Shown: positions 55,122 through 63,642 of the stretch, one piece after another
Position numbering within the stretch: position 1 is the first letter of the stretch
How the letters are laid out: each line of letters begins with the position of its first letter
Assembly (NCBI RefSeq): GCF_000265205.3
Contig: NC_018000.1
Span: forward strand, 434,001 to 498,000
Length of the DNA: 64,000 nt
DNA from: Sinorhizobium fredii USDA 257
GTDB taxonomy: Bacteria > Pseudomonadota > Alphaproteobacteria > Rhizobiales > Rhizobiaceae
Direction of reading: 5' to 3'
Program-made: the position numbers and the translations under genes
The notes under the pieces: generated by a model
The model's database searches: none
What the model saw: only the letters and a program-made list of their open reading frames with translations
Told to the model about the DNA's origin: nothing

Positions 55122-55823
55122 TCAAACTTCTTGTGCCAAGAAGCGTTCGTAGCCGCTCGCCCGCAACTCGCAGGCTGGGCATTTCCCGCAGCCGTAGCCC
55201 CAATCGTGCAAATCACCGCGCTCGCCAAGATAGCAAGTGTGGCTATCTCTCACGATCACATCGACCAGCTTCGACCCGCCGAGGCGTTTCGCCAATCTCC
55301 AGGTTTCGGCCTTATCAATCCTCATCAACGGCGTATCGAGCACAAACCGCCGTTCCATTCCGAGGTTCAGTGCTACCTGGAGAGCCTTGATCGTATCGTC
55401 GCGGCAGTCGGGATAACCGGAAAAGTCGGTTTCACACATGCCGCCGACAATGTGCTTCAACCCCCGTCGGTATGCCAATGCAGCCGCGAATGTCAGGAAG
55501 ATCAGATTGCGTCCCGGAACAAATGTGTTGGGGAGGCCGGTGTCAGCTATCTCAATGGCGATATCGCTGGTAAGGGCCGTGTTGGAAATCTCCCCGAGCG
55601 CACCGAGTGAAATCGTGTGGTCATCGCCGAGCCGTTCGGCCCATTTTTTGCCGATGTCTCGAAGCTCGCTGCGCAGCTTAGTTCTGCATTCGAGTTCGAT
55701 GCGATGCCGCTGTCCATAGTCGAAGCCGACTGTTTCGACGCGGTCATACCGATCGAGTGCCCACGCCAAGCAAGTCGTTGAATCCTGGCCTCCCGAAAAC
55801 AGAACAAGTGCTGTCGCCGTCAT
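55122..55823 (-). CDS. queC: 7-cyano-7-deazaguanine (preQ0) synthase
   Basis: This 233-residue protein is a PP-loop ATPase with SGGQDST at residues 10-16, the QueC signature [27 protein letters not shown] and the C-terminal zinc set CYLGERGD...GCGKCPAC. QueC converts 7-carboxy-7-deazaguanine to preQ0 using ammonia and ATP. The gene shares an operon with queD, queE and dpdA, so its product is meant for DNA modification rather than, or as well as, tRNA queuosine. It starts 19 bp after queD ends; GGAGA precedes the ATG. Confidence 0.9.
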   Translation of the reverse strand: MTATALVLFSGGQDSTTCLAWALDRYDRVETVGFDYGQRHRIELECRTKLRSELRDIGKKWAERLGDDHTISLGALGEISNTALTSDIAIEIADTGLPNTFVPGRNLIFLTFAAALAYRRGLKHIVGGMCETDFSGYPDCRDDTIKALQVALNLGMERRFVLDTPLMRIDKAETWRLAKRLGGSKLVDVIVRDSHTCYLGERGDLHDWGYGCGKCPACELRASGYERFLAQEV

Positions 55824-55842
55824 GTCGGTCTCCGATCGCTCT

Positions 55843-56199
55843 CTAATTACCGTCGTACTCTGCCCAACAGGAGGGCGTCTCGAAGACTCTCACTGAACTC
55901 AGTTCACCAAGCAGAGGTTTGACCCTTTCCCATATCCAAGCGGCAATGTTCTCGGCTGTCGGGTTCTCAAGTCCTGCAATGTCATTGAGCGTGTGGTGGT
56001 CCAGTTGCCCAAGAAGAGGCCCAAAGACCTTTTCGACGTCGAAGAAATCAATGACGAACCCGGTATCTGGGTTCACCCGACCGTCGAGTTGCAGTTCGAC
56101 CCGATAGGAGTGCCCGTGCATACGATGGCACTTGTGCGTGGCCGGCACGTGCGGGAGCCGATGAGCGGCCTCGAAAGTGAATGCTTGCGTGATTTTCAT
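55843..56199 (-). CDS. queD: 6-carboxytetrahydropterin synthase
   Basis: This 118-residue protein of the PTPS fold has zinc ligands His13 (AAHRL), His28 and His30 (RMHGHSY) and catalytic Cys24 (HKCHRM), with LDHHTLND and [10 protein letters not shown] in the second half. QueD makes 6-carboxy-5,6,7,8-tetrahydropterin from dihydroneopterin triphosphate, the first committed step to preQ0. Its ATG (56199) overlaps the queE stop as ATGA. An upstream in-frame start is unlikely because it lies inside queE. Confidence 0.9.
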   Translation of the reverse strand: MKITQAFTFEAAHRLPHVPATHKCHRMHGHSYRVELQLDGRVNPDTGFVIDFFDVEKVFGPLLGQLDHHTLNDIAGLENPTAENIAAWIWERVKPLLGELSSVRVFETPSCWAEYDGN

Positions 56200-56828
56200 G
56201 GGATCCCAATCATCTTGTGAGTTTGCAGACTGAGCCGCCACTGCGGGTTCTGGAGGCAAAATTCGGTAACCGCAGCGGTGTTCTCAACCCGACCAGGCCC
56301 GTCCATGGGCTGGAGGAAATAATGGTCAAATTGCAGGTCTTTAAGATCGTCAGGAAGGAGGTCCGGCTGGGGGTAAACGAGTTTAAGCTCGCTGCCCGAT
56401 CGGAGTTTCAGCGGAGCACCCGCCTTGGGACTGACGCAGATCCAATCGATACCTGCCGGCGGCTCAAGGGTGCCGTTCGTCTCTATTGCAATTTCGAAGC
56501 CGCTTTGGTGCACCGCATCGATTAGTTCGGCATCAAGTTGCAGCAGTGGCTCTCCGCCCGTGAAGACGACGTACCTGTTGCGGCTACTTTCGCCCCAGGT
56601 CGTCGCAATCGACCGCGATAAGCTTTCTGCATCGTGGTACTTACCGCCGCCAACCCCGTCGGTACCGATGAAGTCAGTGTCGCAAAACTTGCAGATCGCC
56701 TTTTCTCTGTCCTCTTCTCTCCCGGACCATAAATTGCAGCCGGAAAACCGGCAGAACACGGCGGCTCTGCCAGCTTGAGCGCCTTCCCCCTGCAGCGTTT
56801 TGAAGAGTTCCTTGACAGCGTAGCTCAT
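56196..56828 (-). CDS. queE: 7-carboxy-7-deazaguanine synthase (radical SAM)
   Basis: This 210-residue protein shows the QueE N-terminus (KELFKTLQGEGAQAGRAAVF) and an unusual cluster motif: Cys31, Cys46 and Cys49, i.e. C-x14-C-x2-C (GCNLWSG...ICKFCDTDF), the long-insert QueE type. FTGGEPLLQ and IETNGTLEPPAGIDWICVSP follow. QueE rearranges carboxytetrahydropterin to CDG. It overlaps dpdB (56825) by 4 bp upstream and queD by 4 bp downstream, so the three are translationally coupled. Confidence 0.9.
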   Translation of the reverse strand: MSYAVKELFKTLQGEGAQAGRAAVFCRFSGCNLWSGREEDREKAICKFCDTDFIGTDGVGGGKYHDAESLSRSIATTWGESSRNRYVVFTGGEPLLQLDAELIDAVHQSGFEIAIETNGTLEPPAGIDWICVSPKAGAPLKLRSGSELKLVYPQPDLLPDDLKDLQFDHYFLQPMDGPGRVENTAAVTEFCLQNPQWRLSLQTHKMIGIP

Positions 56829-57946
56829 GTCGCGCTCGCGACCTTGGGCGGTTTCGGATCGGCCGACGCGTCGGTTGGAGTGCTGCGACGCCGTTTTACG
56901 TCCGCCCTGACGATGCCGATGAGATACTGTGCCAAGGTGACGATGTCCCGGTTGACGTTCTGGATGGATTTCCAGTGGCGTCTATCACTGTCTGCGAAGT
57001 TCCATTCGCCCGAAGTCCAGGCGGTGCCGTCGACCAGGCAGGCAAGTCCCCTCGAAAACTCCTGCCAGGTGCGTGCTCCGTCAAGAAGCGCTAGAACCTC
57101 CATCACGTAGCCCAGCGCCATGATCCCAGCGCCGTGCACTAGACGCGAGGTTTTCGGTGTGTGCTCTTCCCACTCGCTGCGGAACACGAACTGAACAGCG
57201 CGATAAAACTCGCTGATAAGGCGGAAGCTAAGGTCGTTACCGTCCGGTTCGCGGATCATCTCGCGCATTACGCCATCACTCATCGAATTGATGATGACGC
57301 GTTGGATGGCAGTGTCGCGGATGATCCCTGTCGGGTTCGTGTGCTGATAAATCTTCCCCTTTAGCGAGGAGCTTTCATCATAGTTCAGGCGCGCGGCGAT
57401 TTCAGCGGCCACAGATCGATCGCCCAGGCGCCGTGGTAGGCCTGCCACGGTAGGAAGCAGTTCATAAATCAGCGATTTCGGAAGCGGTCTCGTGTTGTTG
57501 ATCAACACAAACTGTCGACGAAGTTCTTCGTCGTCACGGCAGATGATCGCCGATACGAAAACCTGGAAATCTTTTTCCTCAACCTGTCCCAGAGCTGTCA
57601 GGCGTTGTTGACCATCTACGACGAGGCCAGGCGCACCATATGCAGTGTCGATCTCGACAGTGCATCGACCGTCTGGACGTTCGTCCTTGACTTTGACGCT
57701 GTTCGTGAACGCGACCACAATAGGATTTGGCAGGATCGCCTCGGGCTTTTCCAGGTAGTCTCGAATTTCTCGTATATGCCCAGCGATCTGCGGACGCTGG
57801 AACCCGCTCAGCGCGCCTTCAGCATCTCTCGCCACCCTCTCGATCAGGGCGAATTTTTGTAGTTCAGACGCTAGCGCTGCAAAGGAAAGAACTGTGTGCG
57901 TTTCGCTCTGCCTGGCTCGAATCGCTGGAAAATTGAGTGCTGTCAT
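56825..57946 (-). CDS. dpdB: DpdB-type DGQHR protein, copy 1
   Basis: This 373-residue protein is a DGQHR-family (ParB/Srx-fold) ATPase-like protein with GFQRPQI (about residues 49-54) and VDGQQRLTAL (DGQQR 111-115), then RRQFVLINNTRPL. DpdB is needed with DpdA for insertion of preQ0 into DNA and hydrolyses ATP. This copy lies between dpdA and queE and overlaps the 3' end of dpdA by 83 bp. A second gene of the same length and motifs lies on the other side of dpdA. It starts at the ATG at 57946; the upstream in-frame sequence is antisense-like. Confidence 0.75.
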   Translation of the reverse strand: MTALNFPAIRARQSETHTVLSFAALASELQKFALIERVARDAEGALSGFQRPQIAGHIREIRDYLEKPEAILPNPIVVAFTNSVKVKDERPDGRCTVEIDTAYGAPGLVVDGQQRLTALGQVEEKDFQVFVSAIICRDDEELRRQFVLINNTRPLPKSLIYELLPTVAGLPRRLGDRSVAAEIAARLNYDESSSLKGKIYQHTNPTGIIRDTAIQRVIINSMSDGVMREMIREPDGNDLSFRLISEFYRAVQFVFRSEWEEHTPKTSRLVHGAGIMALGYVMEVLALLDGARTWQEFSRGLACLVDGTAWTSGEWNFADSDRRHWKSIQNVNRDIVTLAQYLIGIVRADVKRRRSTPTDASADPKPPKVASAT

Positions 57947-59231
57947 TTCGGTCACTATTCGCTGGAAGTTGATTGACGAGGGCGTTGTACACGCCCAAAT
58001 TATGAATGCCTCGACGCTTGTTTCGATTGCTGGCTCGGAAAAGAACAACCTCGATTGAGAGGGCTTGGCAGATAGCGCACGAGCACTTGCGCCAAGGCCG
58101 ATCGCTGAGCGTCCGCCTGTAGCGTTCCCCTAAGTCCTTGACCGCCTTTGCGTCAGGTAGCTCTTCTAACGGAGCCCCCATGACTGCTGGCGCGGCATAC
58201 GCGAGAACGATGTCAAGCGTCTCGTCTAACTGTGCTTCACCGCGGTCATAGGACCTCAATGCAGCAAGTGCATCTTTCTCCATCGACACGAGTTGCTCCT
58301 GCTTGAGCGAACCGCGCTTGGCCAATCGGATCAGCTTCGGGTTCTCGAGTGCCTGGGGCACTCGAATCGCCGTATAGTATTCGAGCTTTCCGCTCGTCGT
58401 CGGCAGATAATAATTCGCCTTGGCATCCTTGAAGGCCCGGATCAGCGGTGACGTCGTGTCAAAACTGGTGATCTTGAACGGGCCGAAGGTATCGATCTCG
58501 TCGGCTTTCGCGAACCCGAGAATGTGAAGCTGGGTCTTTTCCGGCACGACCGCGCGAATTGCGGCAAGGCAGGCCTTAATCTGTGAGGCTTTGAGCGGAA
58601 CTGTACCGCCGAGCGCCAGGTAGTCATAACCCATGGAAACGAGCCTGCGTGCACCCTCAGCCATACTGCCCGGCGACCATCCTTGGATCACACCCATAGG
58701 CGTAAATCGCCCGGACATATGAGCTGTCGCAGATCTGAAGGCTGATGCATTTTCTAGAGTGATCTCAAAGCGCCGGCGCGCTTCTTCGGTCCCGCCTTCG
58801 AAGCCTTTCAAGCTTTCGTCGAAGTCGAAGATAATATGGTCGACCGAACATCCATGAGTGAATTTGGCGTCGTCGTAAAACTCAGCCGTATCCTCGGGCG
58901 TATAAGGCGGCTTGTCCTCTTTGTGATAGGTGAAAGCACCGCAATCGCCGAAAATCGGGAGCTCCTTGAATTGCGGTTTGTCGAGACGCAGGAACTCACG
59001 GGCTCCAACACGACGGAACCGCATAGCTTGGGCTTCGGTATATTTACCACCGACAGCCGCACCGCCCACGATCCCTCTCGAGACGAGCATGCCTTTGTAG
59101 GGCGCGTAGCCCATGATCTCATGCGGATAGGCGTCGTCCCAATACGGTGTCCGACCCTCGGAATACCGATCCCTTAGAAAATCATAGCCTGGATCGACGT
59201 GATCGAGGCTGTCTGCAAAAATAAACTTCAT
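57864..59231 (-). CDS. dpdA: DpdA, tRNA-guanine transglycosylase-like DNA modification enzyme
   Basis: This 455-residue TGT paralog has general/acid and nucleophile aspartates at Asp96 (FGDCGAF) and Asp258 (SFDTTSP). Its zinc site is CSCAIC (Cys383, 385, 388) followed by His410 at x21. DpdA exchanges guanine in DNA for preQ0, unlike bacterial Tgt, which acts on tRNA. LALGGTVPLKASQIK and LHILGFAKADE resemble TGT motifs. It is encoded between two dpdB-type genes; the ATG at 59231 overlaps the upstream dpdB stop. The last 40 residues overlap the dpdB copy 1 frame. Confidence 0.9.
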   Translation of the reverse strand: MKFIFADSLDHVDPGYDFLRDRYSEGRTPYWDDAYPHEIMGYAPYKGMLVSRGIVGGAAVGGKYTEAQAMRFRRVGAREFLRLDKPQFKELPIFGDCGAFTYHKEDKPPYTPEDTAEFYDDAKFTHGCSVDHIIFDFDESLKGFEGGTEEARRRFEITLENASAFRSATAHMSGRFTPMGVIQGWSPGSMAEGARRLVSMGYDYLALGGTVPLKASQIKACLAAIRAVVPEKTQLHILGFAKADEIDTFGPFKITSFDTTSPLIRAFKDAKANYYLPTTSGKLEYYTAIRVPQALENPKLIRLAKRGSLKQEQLVSMEKDALAALRSYDRGEAQLDETLDIVLAYAAPAVMGAPLEELPDAKAVKDLGERYRRTLSDRPWRKCSCAICQALSIEVVLFRASNRNKRRGIHNLGVYNALVNQLPANSDRNDSTQFSSDSSQAERNAHSSFLCSASV

Positions 59232-60349
59232 CGAGACGCCTTCGATAATTTGCGATCTAGTTGGATGAGGTATTGCGAAAGGCGGTCGATATGCTGTGAC
59301 GTGCCCTGTACATCATTCCATTTCCAACCCAGTTCGTCCCATTTTCCGTCAGTCCAGCAGCAATAAGGTCGAAGCCTTTCCAGTGAGCGTCTGATATCCT
59401 CTTCGGCATCGCTGACGCTTTCCGCCCGCAGCATGATTGGATCCATCAGCGATCCCATCGCCCGGATCCCCGCCATGTGCATCAACCGGCTTTTCTCCGG
59501 GCTCTTGCCCCAGGCCTCAGGAAAGGTGTCGCGCACGGCGCTCCAATATTTGACAAGGACATGGAACATCTCGTCCGCGTCGGACGTGCCGTCCGGGCCC
59601 GTGTATTGGCTAAGCGCGCTCGTTGGCGCTTTCAGATTTGCCTTGATCGCGGCAATCAATGCAGAATCGCTTACAACTGCAGACGAGGCCTTTTGATCAG
59701 ATCGCCGTTTAATCAATTGAAAGAACGGCGAGTCCTTATGGGTATTTAGAAGGTTGCAGAGTTCGCTCGGAAGCTTGTTGGCCGCAAGATCCCTCGGCAA
59801 CAGCGTGCTGACTTCCGGAAGCAATTCGTTGATCAATCTCGTGTCGAGCGCTTTGACCTTGTTGACCAGGATAAACTGCTGTCGCTGGACCTCTATGTTC
59901 TGAGACACGAATGCGATGATTGGAACCGGAATATCCTTGTTCTTAGCGCGAGACAGCGCGAGCGATCGCTGCTGGCCGTCGACAATCCAAGCAACCTTCT
60001 TGCCTTCTGAGCGTACCGGGATCCGTAGCGTCCCAGATGTCACAATCTCCACGGCTTCTGATGGCTTGGATCCTCTAGCCGCTGTAAAAGCAACCTCATC
60101 TGACAAGGCCAATATGATTGCATTCGGGAACAAGACGGGGCCACTGTCCAGGAATTCAACGATCGAGTTGACGTGGCTTCGAATTTCCTGACGCTGGAAA
60201 CCCTGGAGTTCGGCCTCATCCCGTTTGATCCGGCTGATTTCCGCGATCTTCATCACGTCCGATCCGGGAAGGAAGAATGCGTAAACGTCGGTTCCATAGC
60301 CTTGCTGTGTCTTAACAGCCCGGACCGCAATGTGCTGCGAGTCGCTCAT
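59228..60349 (-). CDS. dpdB: DpdB-type DGQHR protein, copy 2
   Basis: This 373-residue protein is exactly as long as copy 1, with the same motif order: GFQRQEI (about residues 50-56), VDGQQRSLAL (DGQQR 124-128), RQQFILVNKVKALDTRLINE and RLMHMAGIRAMGSL. Identity to copy 1 is limited to these motifs by eye, so it is an old duplication or a distinct subtype. It overlaps dpdC (ATGA at 60346-60349) upstream and dpdA downstream. One or both may act with DpdA, perhaps as a heteromer. Confidence 0.75.
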   Translation of the reverse strand: MSDSQHIAVRAVKTQQGYGTDVYAFFLPGSDVMKIAEISRIKRDEAELQGFQRQEIRSHVNSIVEFLDSGPVLFPNAIILALSDEVAFTAARGSKPSEAVEIVTSGTLRIPVRSEGKKVAWIVDGQQRSLALSRAKNKDIPVPIIAFVSQNIEVQRQQFILVNKVKALDTRLINELLPEVSTLLPRDLAANKLPSELCNLLNTHKDSPFFQLIKRRSDQKASSAVVSDSALIAAIKANLKAPTSALSQYTGPDGTSDADEMFHVLVKYWSAVRDTFPEAWGKSPEKSRLMHMAGIRAMGSLMDPIMLRAESVSDAEEDIRRSLERLRPYCCWTDGKWDELGWKWNDVQGTSQHIDRLSQYLIQLDRKLSKASR

Positions 60350-61266
60350 TGCGGCGTCTTTTCTCCACGTACAACTGCGACCAATCGGGAAAATCGGCGC
60401 TGCTCGCACGCCACACCGAGCTCACCTCGGAAGAATGAAAGACTTGCTGGTCGGCCGCCAACCCAGTGCTGCCTTATAAGCCGTATGACTTCCTCGTCAC
60501 TGACCGGAGCTCCGGATGTTCGATGCGGTCTCCGCCAGTAGCGCTGCTCGGCCTGGACAAGACCAGCATGTTCGGACGCGCTGCCATTCGGTGCTGCGGG
60601 GAGAACGGTGGCCGAGAAATGTCGAAGTGCTCGCTGAGCAAAATCGCCGAGCGTACCTGCGATCGGGCTATCCGGACCGTCAAGCCTTCGATCATATGGC
60701 ATGCGAAACGGCTTGAGAGCCGCGTCGATGTCGATCTTCTCCGAGCCGGTGAAAAGGCGTAGTCGGCCATCTCTCGTAACTGAAAGTGACAAGATGAGCG
60801 GCGTGAGCATCCTCAAGTAGGCAGCCGGGAGCGATACCAGCAAAAGCGATTGCGCTTTCTGCTGCAAGTTTTGCACCAATCTAAGCACCTGGTCCTTGTT
60901 GGAAATTTCTTCCCACCATTCGCGTTCGCTCGTGCCGGGCGGCAGTTTCGTTAGTATCGAATCTGCGGAGGTGCCGGATACCGTGATGTTATAGCTGGGG
61001 ATCAACTCGTCAGCCCGGAGAAGCCCGAGGCCGGCTGAAGCGATCATCAGTTGAGCCTTTACAGTCGTCGCAGCTATACGGGCTTCCGCGATGCTGCGCC
61101 CGGAGTAAACGTCAATCGCCGGTGCCTGCGGCTGTGAGCGTCCCAATCTCTCTCGCCATTCGGCCCCGACAGACTGCAAAGGTCCAGGTTTCAGGCTTTT
61201 GGCCTGCAAACAAGGAACTGGGGAAAACCTCTTGCGCATAGTGCACGCTGTAAGAATAACCGTCAT
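60346..61266 (-). CDS. dpdC: DpdC, preQ0-to-amide conversion protein
   Basis: This protein of 306 residues starts MTVILTACTMRKRFSPVPCL and contains VYSGRSIAEARIA, ASAGLGLLRADELIPSYNIT and the C-terminal helical region to VAVVRGEKTPQ. DpdC proteins convert the preQ0 base already in DNA to the 7-amido form (ADG). It is the first gene of the minus-strand modification operon and overlaps dpdB copy 2 by 4 bp. The ATG at 61266 behind CAGGG is preferred; an in-frame ATG 27 nt upstream is possible. Confidence 0.75.
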   Translation of the reverse strand: MTVILTACTMRKRFSPVPCLQAKSLKPGPLQSVGAEWRERLGRSQPQAPAIDVYSGRSIAEARIAATTVKAQLMIASAGLGLLRADELIPSYNITVSGTSADSILTKLPPGTSEREWWEEISNKDQVLRLVQNLQQKAQSLLLVSLPAAYLRMLTPLILSLSVTRDGRLRLFTGSEKIDIDAALKPFRMPYDRRLDGPDSPIAGTLGDFAQRALRHFSATVLPAAPNGSASEHAGLVQAEQRYWRRPHRTSGAPVSDEEVIRLIRQHWVGGRPASLSFFRGELGVACEQRRFSRLVAVVRGEKTPQ

Positions 61267-61617
61267 GCTATGACCCTGCGCATAAAACTGCATGTCGACT
61301 TGCGCGGAATAATTTAATTGTAGGCGTCATCGATTTCAACAGGAAACTACACGCACTTGGGTGTCATCCACCGAAACTGCGCTAGTCATCCGAAATGCAT
61401 CAAAACTGAGATCAGGCTCGCCTCGGTCAATTCTTCAGTCGCTATCACGACCCCGGAATGACAGTGAAACAAATTCCGCGATGGGCCACAGATGCGTTAT
61501 GACCATGGACGACGCGATGATCGCAAAGGCGGACTCACCATTTACGGATCACTTAGTAGGCCTTGGTCAAAGAGCGAGAGTGAAACGCTTTGGCAGCTTC
61601 CAACTCCTGTCTGCGGG
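61267..61617. other. Upstream region of the modification operon, IS-scarred
   Basis: No gene is supported in these 351 bp. The dpdC promoter should lie near 61270-61340. TGTCATCCACCGAAACTGCG at about 61361-61380 resembles terminal sequences of IS21-type elements and may be an IS remnant. The right end of the IS256-type element begins near 61618. Confidence 0.35.
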
Positions 61618-61686
61618 GATCGTGCCCACTGGAGTGGTGTAACTGACGGCTTTGGTCGCCGTGCTCTCCGGCGTAGGCCGGACTGA

Positions 61687-62145
61687 TCAGCGTGCCACTG
61701 CCGGCAGGCTGATGAGCGGATCATCACTCATCTGGCTAATAGTTTCCAGTGTCATGTAGCGAGCCCGCTGCACGGCCCACTCGTCATTTTGTTCAAGCAG
61801 CAATGCGCCGACGAGGCGGACGATGGCATCGTCGTTGGGAAAGATGCCAACGACCTCGGTGCGCCGCTTGATCTCGCCATTGAGTCGCTCGATCGGATTG
61901 ATCGAGTGTAGCTTGACGCGGTGCTCCTTGGGGAAGCTCATGTAGGCGAGGACGTCGTGCTCGGCCTCGTCCATGATGGCGGCGAGCTTCGGCACTTTCG
62001 GGCGGATCTGGTCGGCGACGGCGCGCCATTGCAGGCTTGCCGCCTCTGCCGTCTCCTGGGCGAAGGCGGTGGCAATGAAGGCCGACACGACACGACGGCC
62101 ACTCTTTCCGGCATGCGCCAGCACGTTGCGAGCGAAATGAACCCT
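61687..62145 (-). pseudogene. IS256-family transposase, C-terminal half
   Basis: The minus strand reads VHFARNVLAHAGKSGRRVVS, then INPIERLNGEIKRRTEVVGI with the catalytic Glu region and YMTLETISQMSDDPLISLPA to the stop. It continues the frame of the piece at 63643. The protein cannot be made while the IS1182-type element is present. Confidence 0.8.
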
Positions 62146-63642
62146 GGGGCTGTTGAAGAACCAATCGTCGGCGGAGCTATGCGGAAGCCACCGACAAGCC
62201 AATTCCAAAAACTTTCCTTTGCCTGAAGGGATGTCGGGCTGAACTGGTAGCTTCTTGGCTGTACACGAACAGCAAAATTGACAGAAAAGCACTCGCCAGT
62301 CGTTTCAAGTTGACTGCCGCAGCCGTCAGATAGGCTTGGATTTTCATATTTATGAGGCCGCGCCGGATCGCTCTCGATAGCCCGTGCCAAGTCTTCGCTT
62401 CGCCGTGATATCCCTCTGAGCGCCAGCGGTGACGCTGGTACAAAGCTCGGTCCTCGTCCGACCATCGTTCTCTTCGGCGACGAGCTCGCAGGAGTGCCGG
62501 ATAGTCATCGCCGAGCACTACCGCCTTGTTCACACGGCCATTGGAAAGGCAAAGTCGCGCCAGATCGCAGTGCCGACAGTCGGCCGCGCGAGATGTAAAG
62601 AAGCGCCCATGTTTAACGGCACGGCCCGCCTTCAGCATCTTGCCACGCGGACATTTAAGGGTGTCGTGCTTGGCGTCATAACGAAAGCGGCGCATAGGCA
62701 CAGGGCTACGGATTGGCTCTGCCTTTGCCGGAATAACCGCTTCGATCGCGCGTTGCTCCATTCCTGCGAACACCTTAGCATACGCATAGCCGGCGTCGGC
62801 CGTTGCCGTTTTGATTATCGTGCCGGTCATCGCGGCGACCGCGTCGAGACGACTGAGTATGACTTGCCCCTCATTAATCTCGCCTGTGGTGACCTCCACA
62901 TCTAAAATTACGCCGCAAGCATCATCCACCACGGCATGTTGCTTGTAGGCCGGCTCCAGTCTCCGATTACGCCCGTTGGTCGCCATGGACGCGTCAGGGT
63001 CGGTGACGCAGACTTTCTTGTATTTGCCTGTTTTGCGGCTTTTTCGTTCGCTCTCAGCGGCTTCGTTGGCGTCGGTGACCGCATCTATATGGCGGACCGC
63101 AAGACTTTCCCAACTGACGTCGGCCCGAATGAGTGAGGCGTCGACATGAACGACCTCACCCTTGGCGACTTTGGCCGCTACGCAGACCTTTACCGTCCGC
63201 TCAAAGATAGTTCGGAAACGTTCTGCACCCCAGCGCTGACGGATACGGGTCAACGACGAATGGTCCGGGAGAGCTTCGTGCAGACCGAAGCCGATAAACC
63301 AGCGAATAGCGATGTTTACCTGAGCCTCGCGCATCAGCCGACGGTCATGGACAATTCCGAGAAGAAAGCCTGCAAGCATCAGCCGGACTGCTACTTCCGG
63401 GTCGATGCCGGGTCGGCCGAAGCCCGCCGCATAAAGCTCAGCCACCTCCTCGTGTAGCCAGGAGAGGTCGAGAACTCGATCGACCTTTACCAATACGTGA
63501 TCGTCAGGGACCAGATCCCGAAGCGAGCCGCACATGTACAGTTCAAGCTGATCGCGTTCCTTACGGCCGAGCATCGTGGAGGCTCCAGAGAATCAACGAC
63601 TGCTCAATTGAATCAGATACATAGCACTTCTTCAACAGCCCC
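62146..63642 (-). mobile_element. IS1182-family insertion sequence, 1497 bp
   Basis: Perfect 15-bp inverted ends GGGGCTGTTGAAGAA (62146-62160) and TTCTTCAACAGCCCC (63628-63642) are flanked by the 5-bp direct repeat ACCCT (62141-62145, 63643-63647). It sits inside the IS256-type transposase gene. Confidence 0.85.
62177..63574 (-). CDS. IS1182-family transposase
   Basis: This 465-residue protein begins with the DUF772-like N-terminal domain (LVKVDRVLDLSWLHEEVAEL, FGRPGIDPEVAVRLMLAGFL) and has DDE-region motifs GEVVHVDASLIRADVSW and TATADAGYAYAK, a C-rich insert (CRHCDLARLC), and the closing RHRWRSEGYHGEAKTWHGLS with the catalytic Glu. It appears intact and fills most of the element. The final 35 residues, past LKRLA, are untypical and might be read-through. 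Confidence 0.85.
   Translation of the reverse strand: MLGRKERDQLELYMCGSLRDLVPDDHVLVKVDRVLDLSWLHEEVAELYAAGFGRPGIDPEVAVRLMLAGFLLGIVHDRRLMREAQVNIAIRWFIGFGLHEALPDHSSLTRIRQRWGAERFRTIFERTVKVCVAAKVAKGEVVHVDASLIRADVSWESLAVRHIDAVTDANEAAESERKSRKTGKYKKVCVTDPDASMATNGRNRRLEPAYKQHAVVDDACGVILDVEVTTGEINEGQVILSRLDAVAAMTGTIIKTATADAGYAYAKVFAGMEQRAIEAVIPAKAEPIRSPVPMRRFRYDAKHDTLKCPRGKMLKAGRAVKHGRFFTSRAADCRHCDLARLCLSNGRVNKAVVLGDDYPALLRARRRRERWSDEDRALYQRHRWRSEGYHGEAKTWHGLSRAIRRGLINMKIQAYLTAAAVNLKRLASAFLSILLFVYSQEATSSARHPFRQRKVFGIGLSVASA

Noticed and set aside
57864..59231. Reading this TGT homolog as tRNA-guanine transglycosylase (Tgt)
   Set aside because: It lies between dpdB-type genes in a Dpd operon, and its sequence around the aspartates (FGDCGAF, SFDTTSP) differs from the standard Tgt motifs.
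56825..60349. Calling the DGQHR proteins DndB (phosphorothioation)
   Set aside because: No dndA, C, D, E or sulfur-transfer genes are present; the neighbours are dpdA, dpdC and the queCDE genes.
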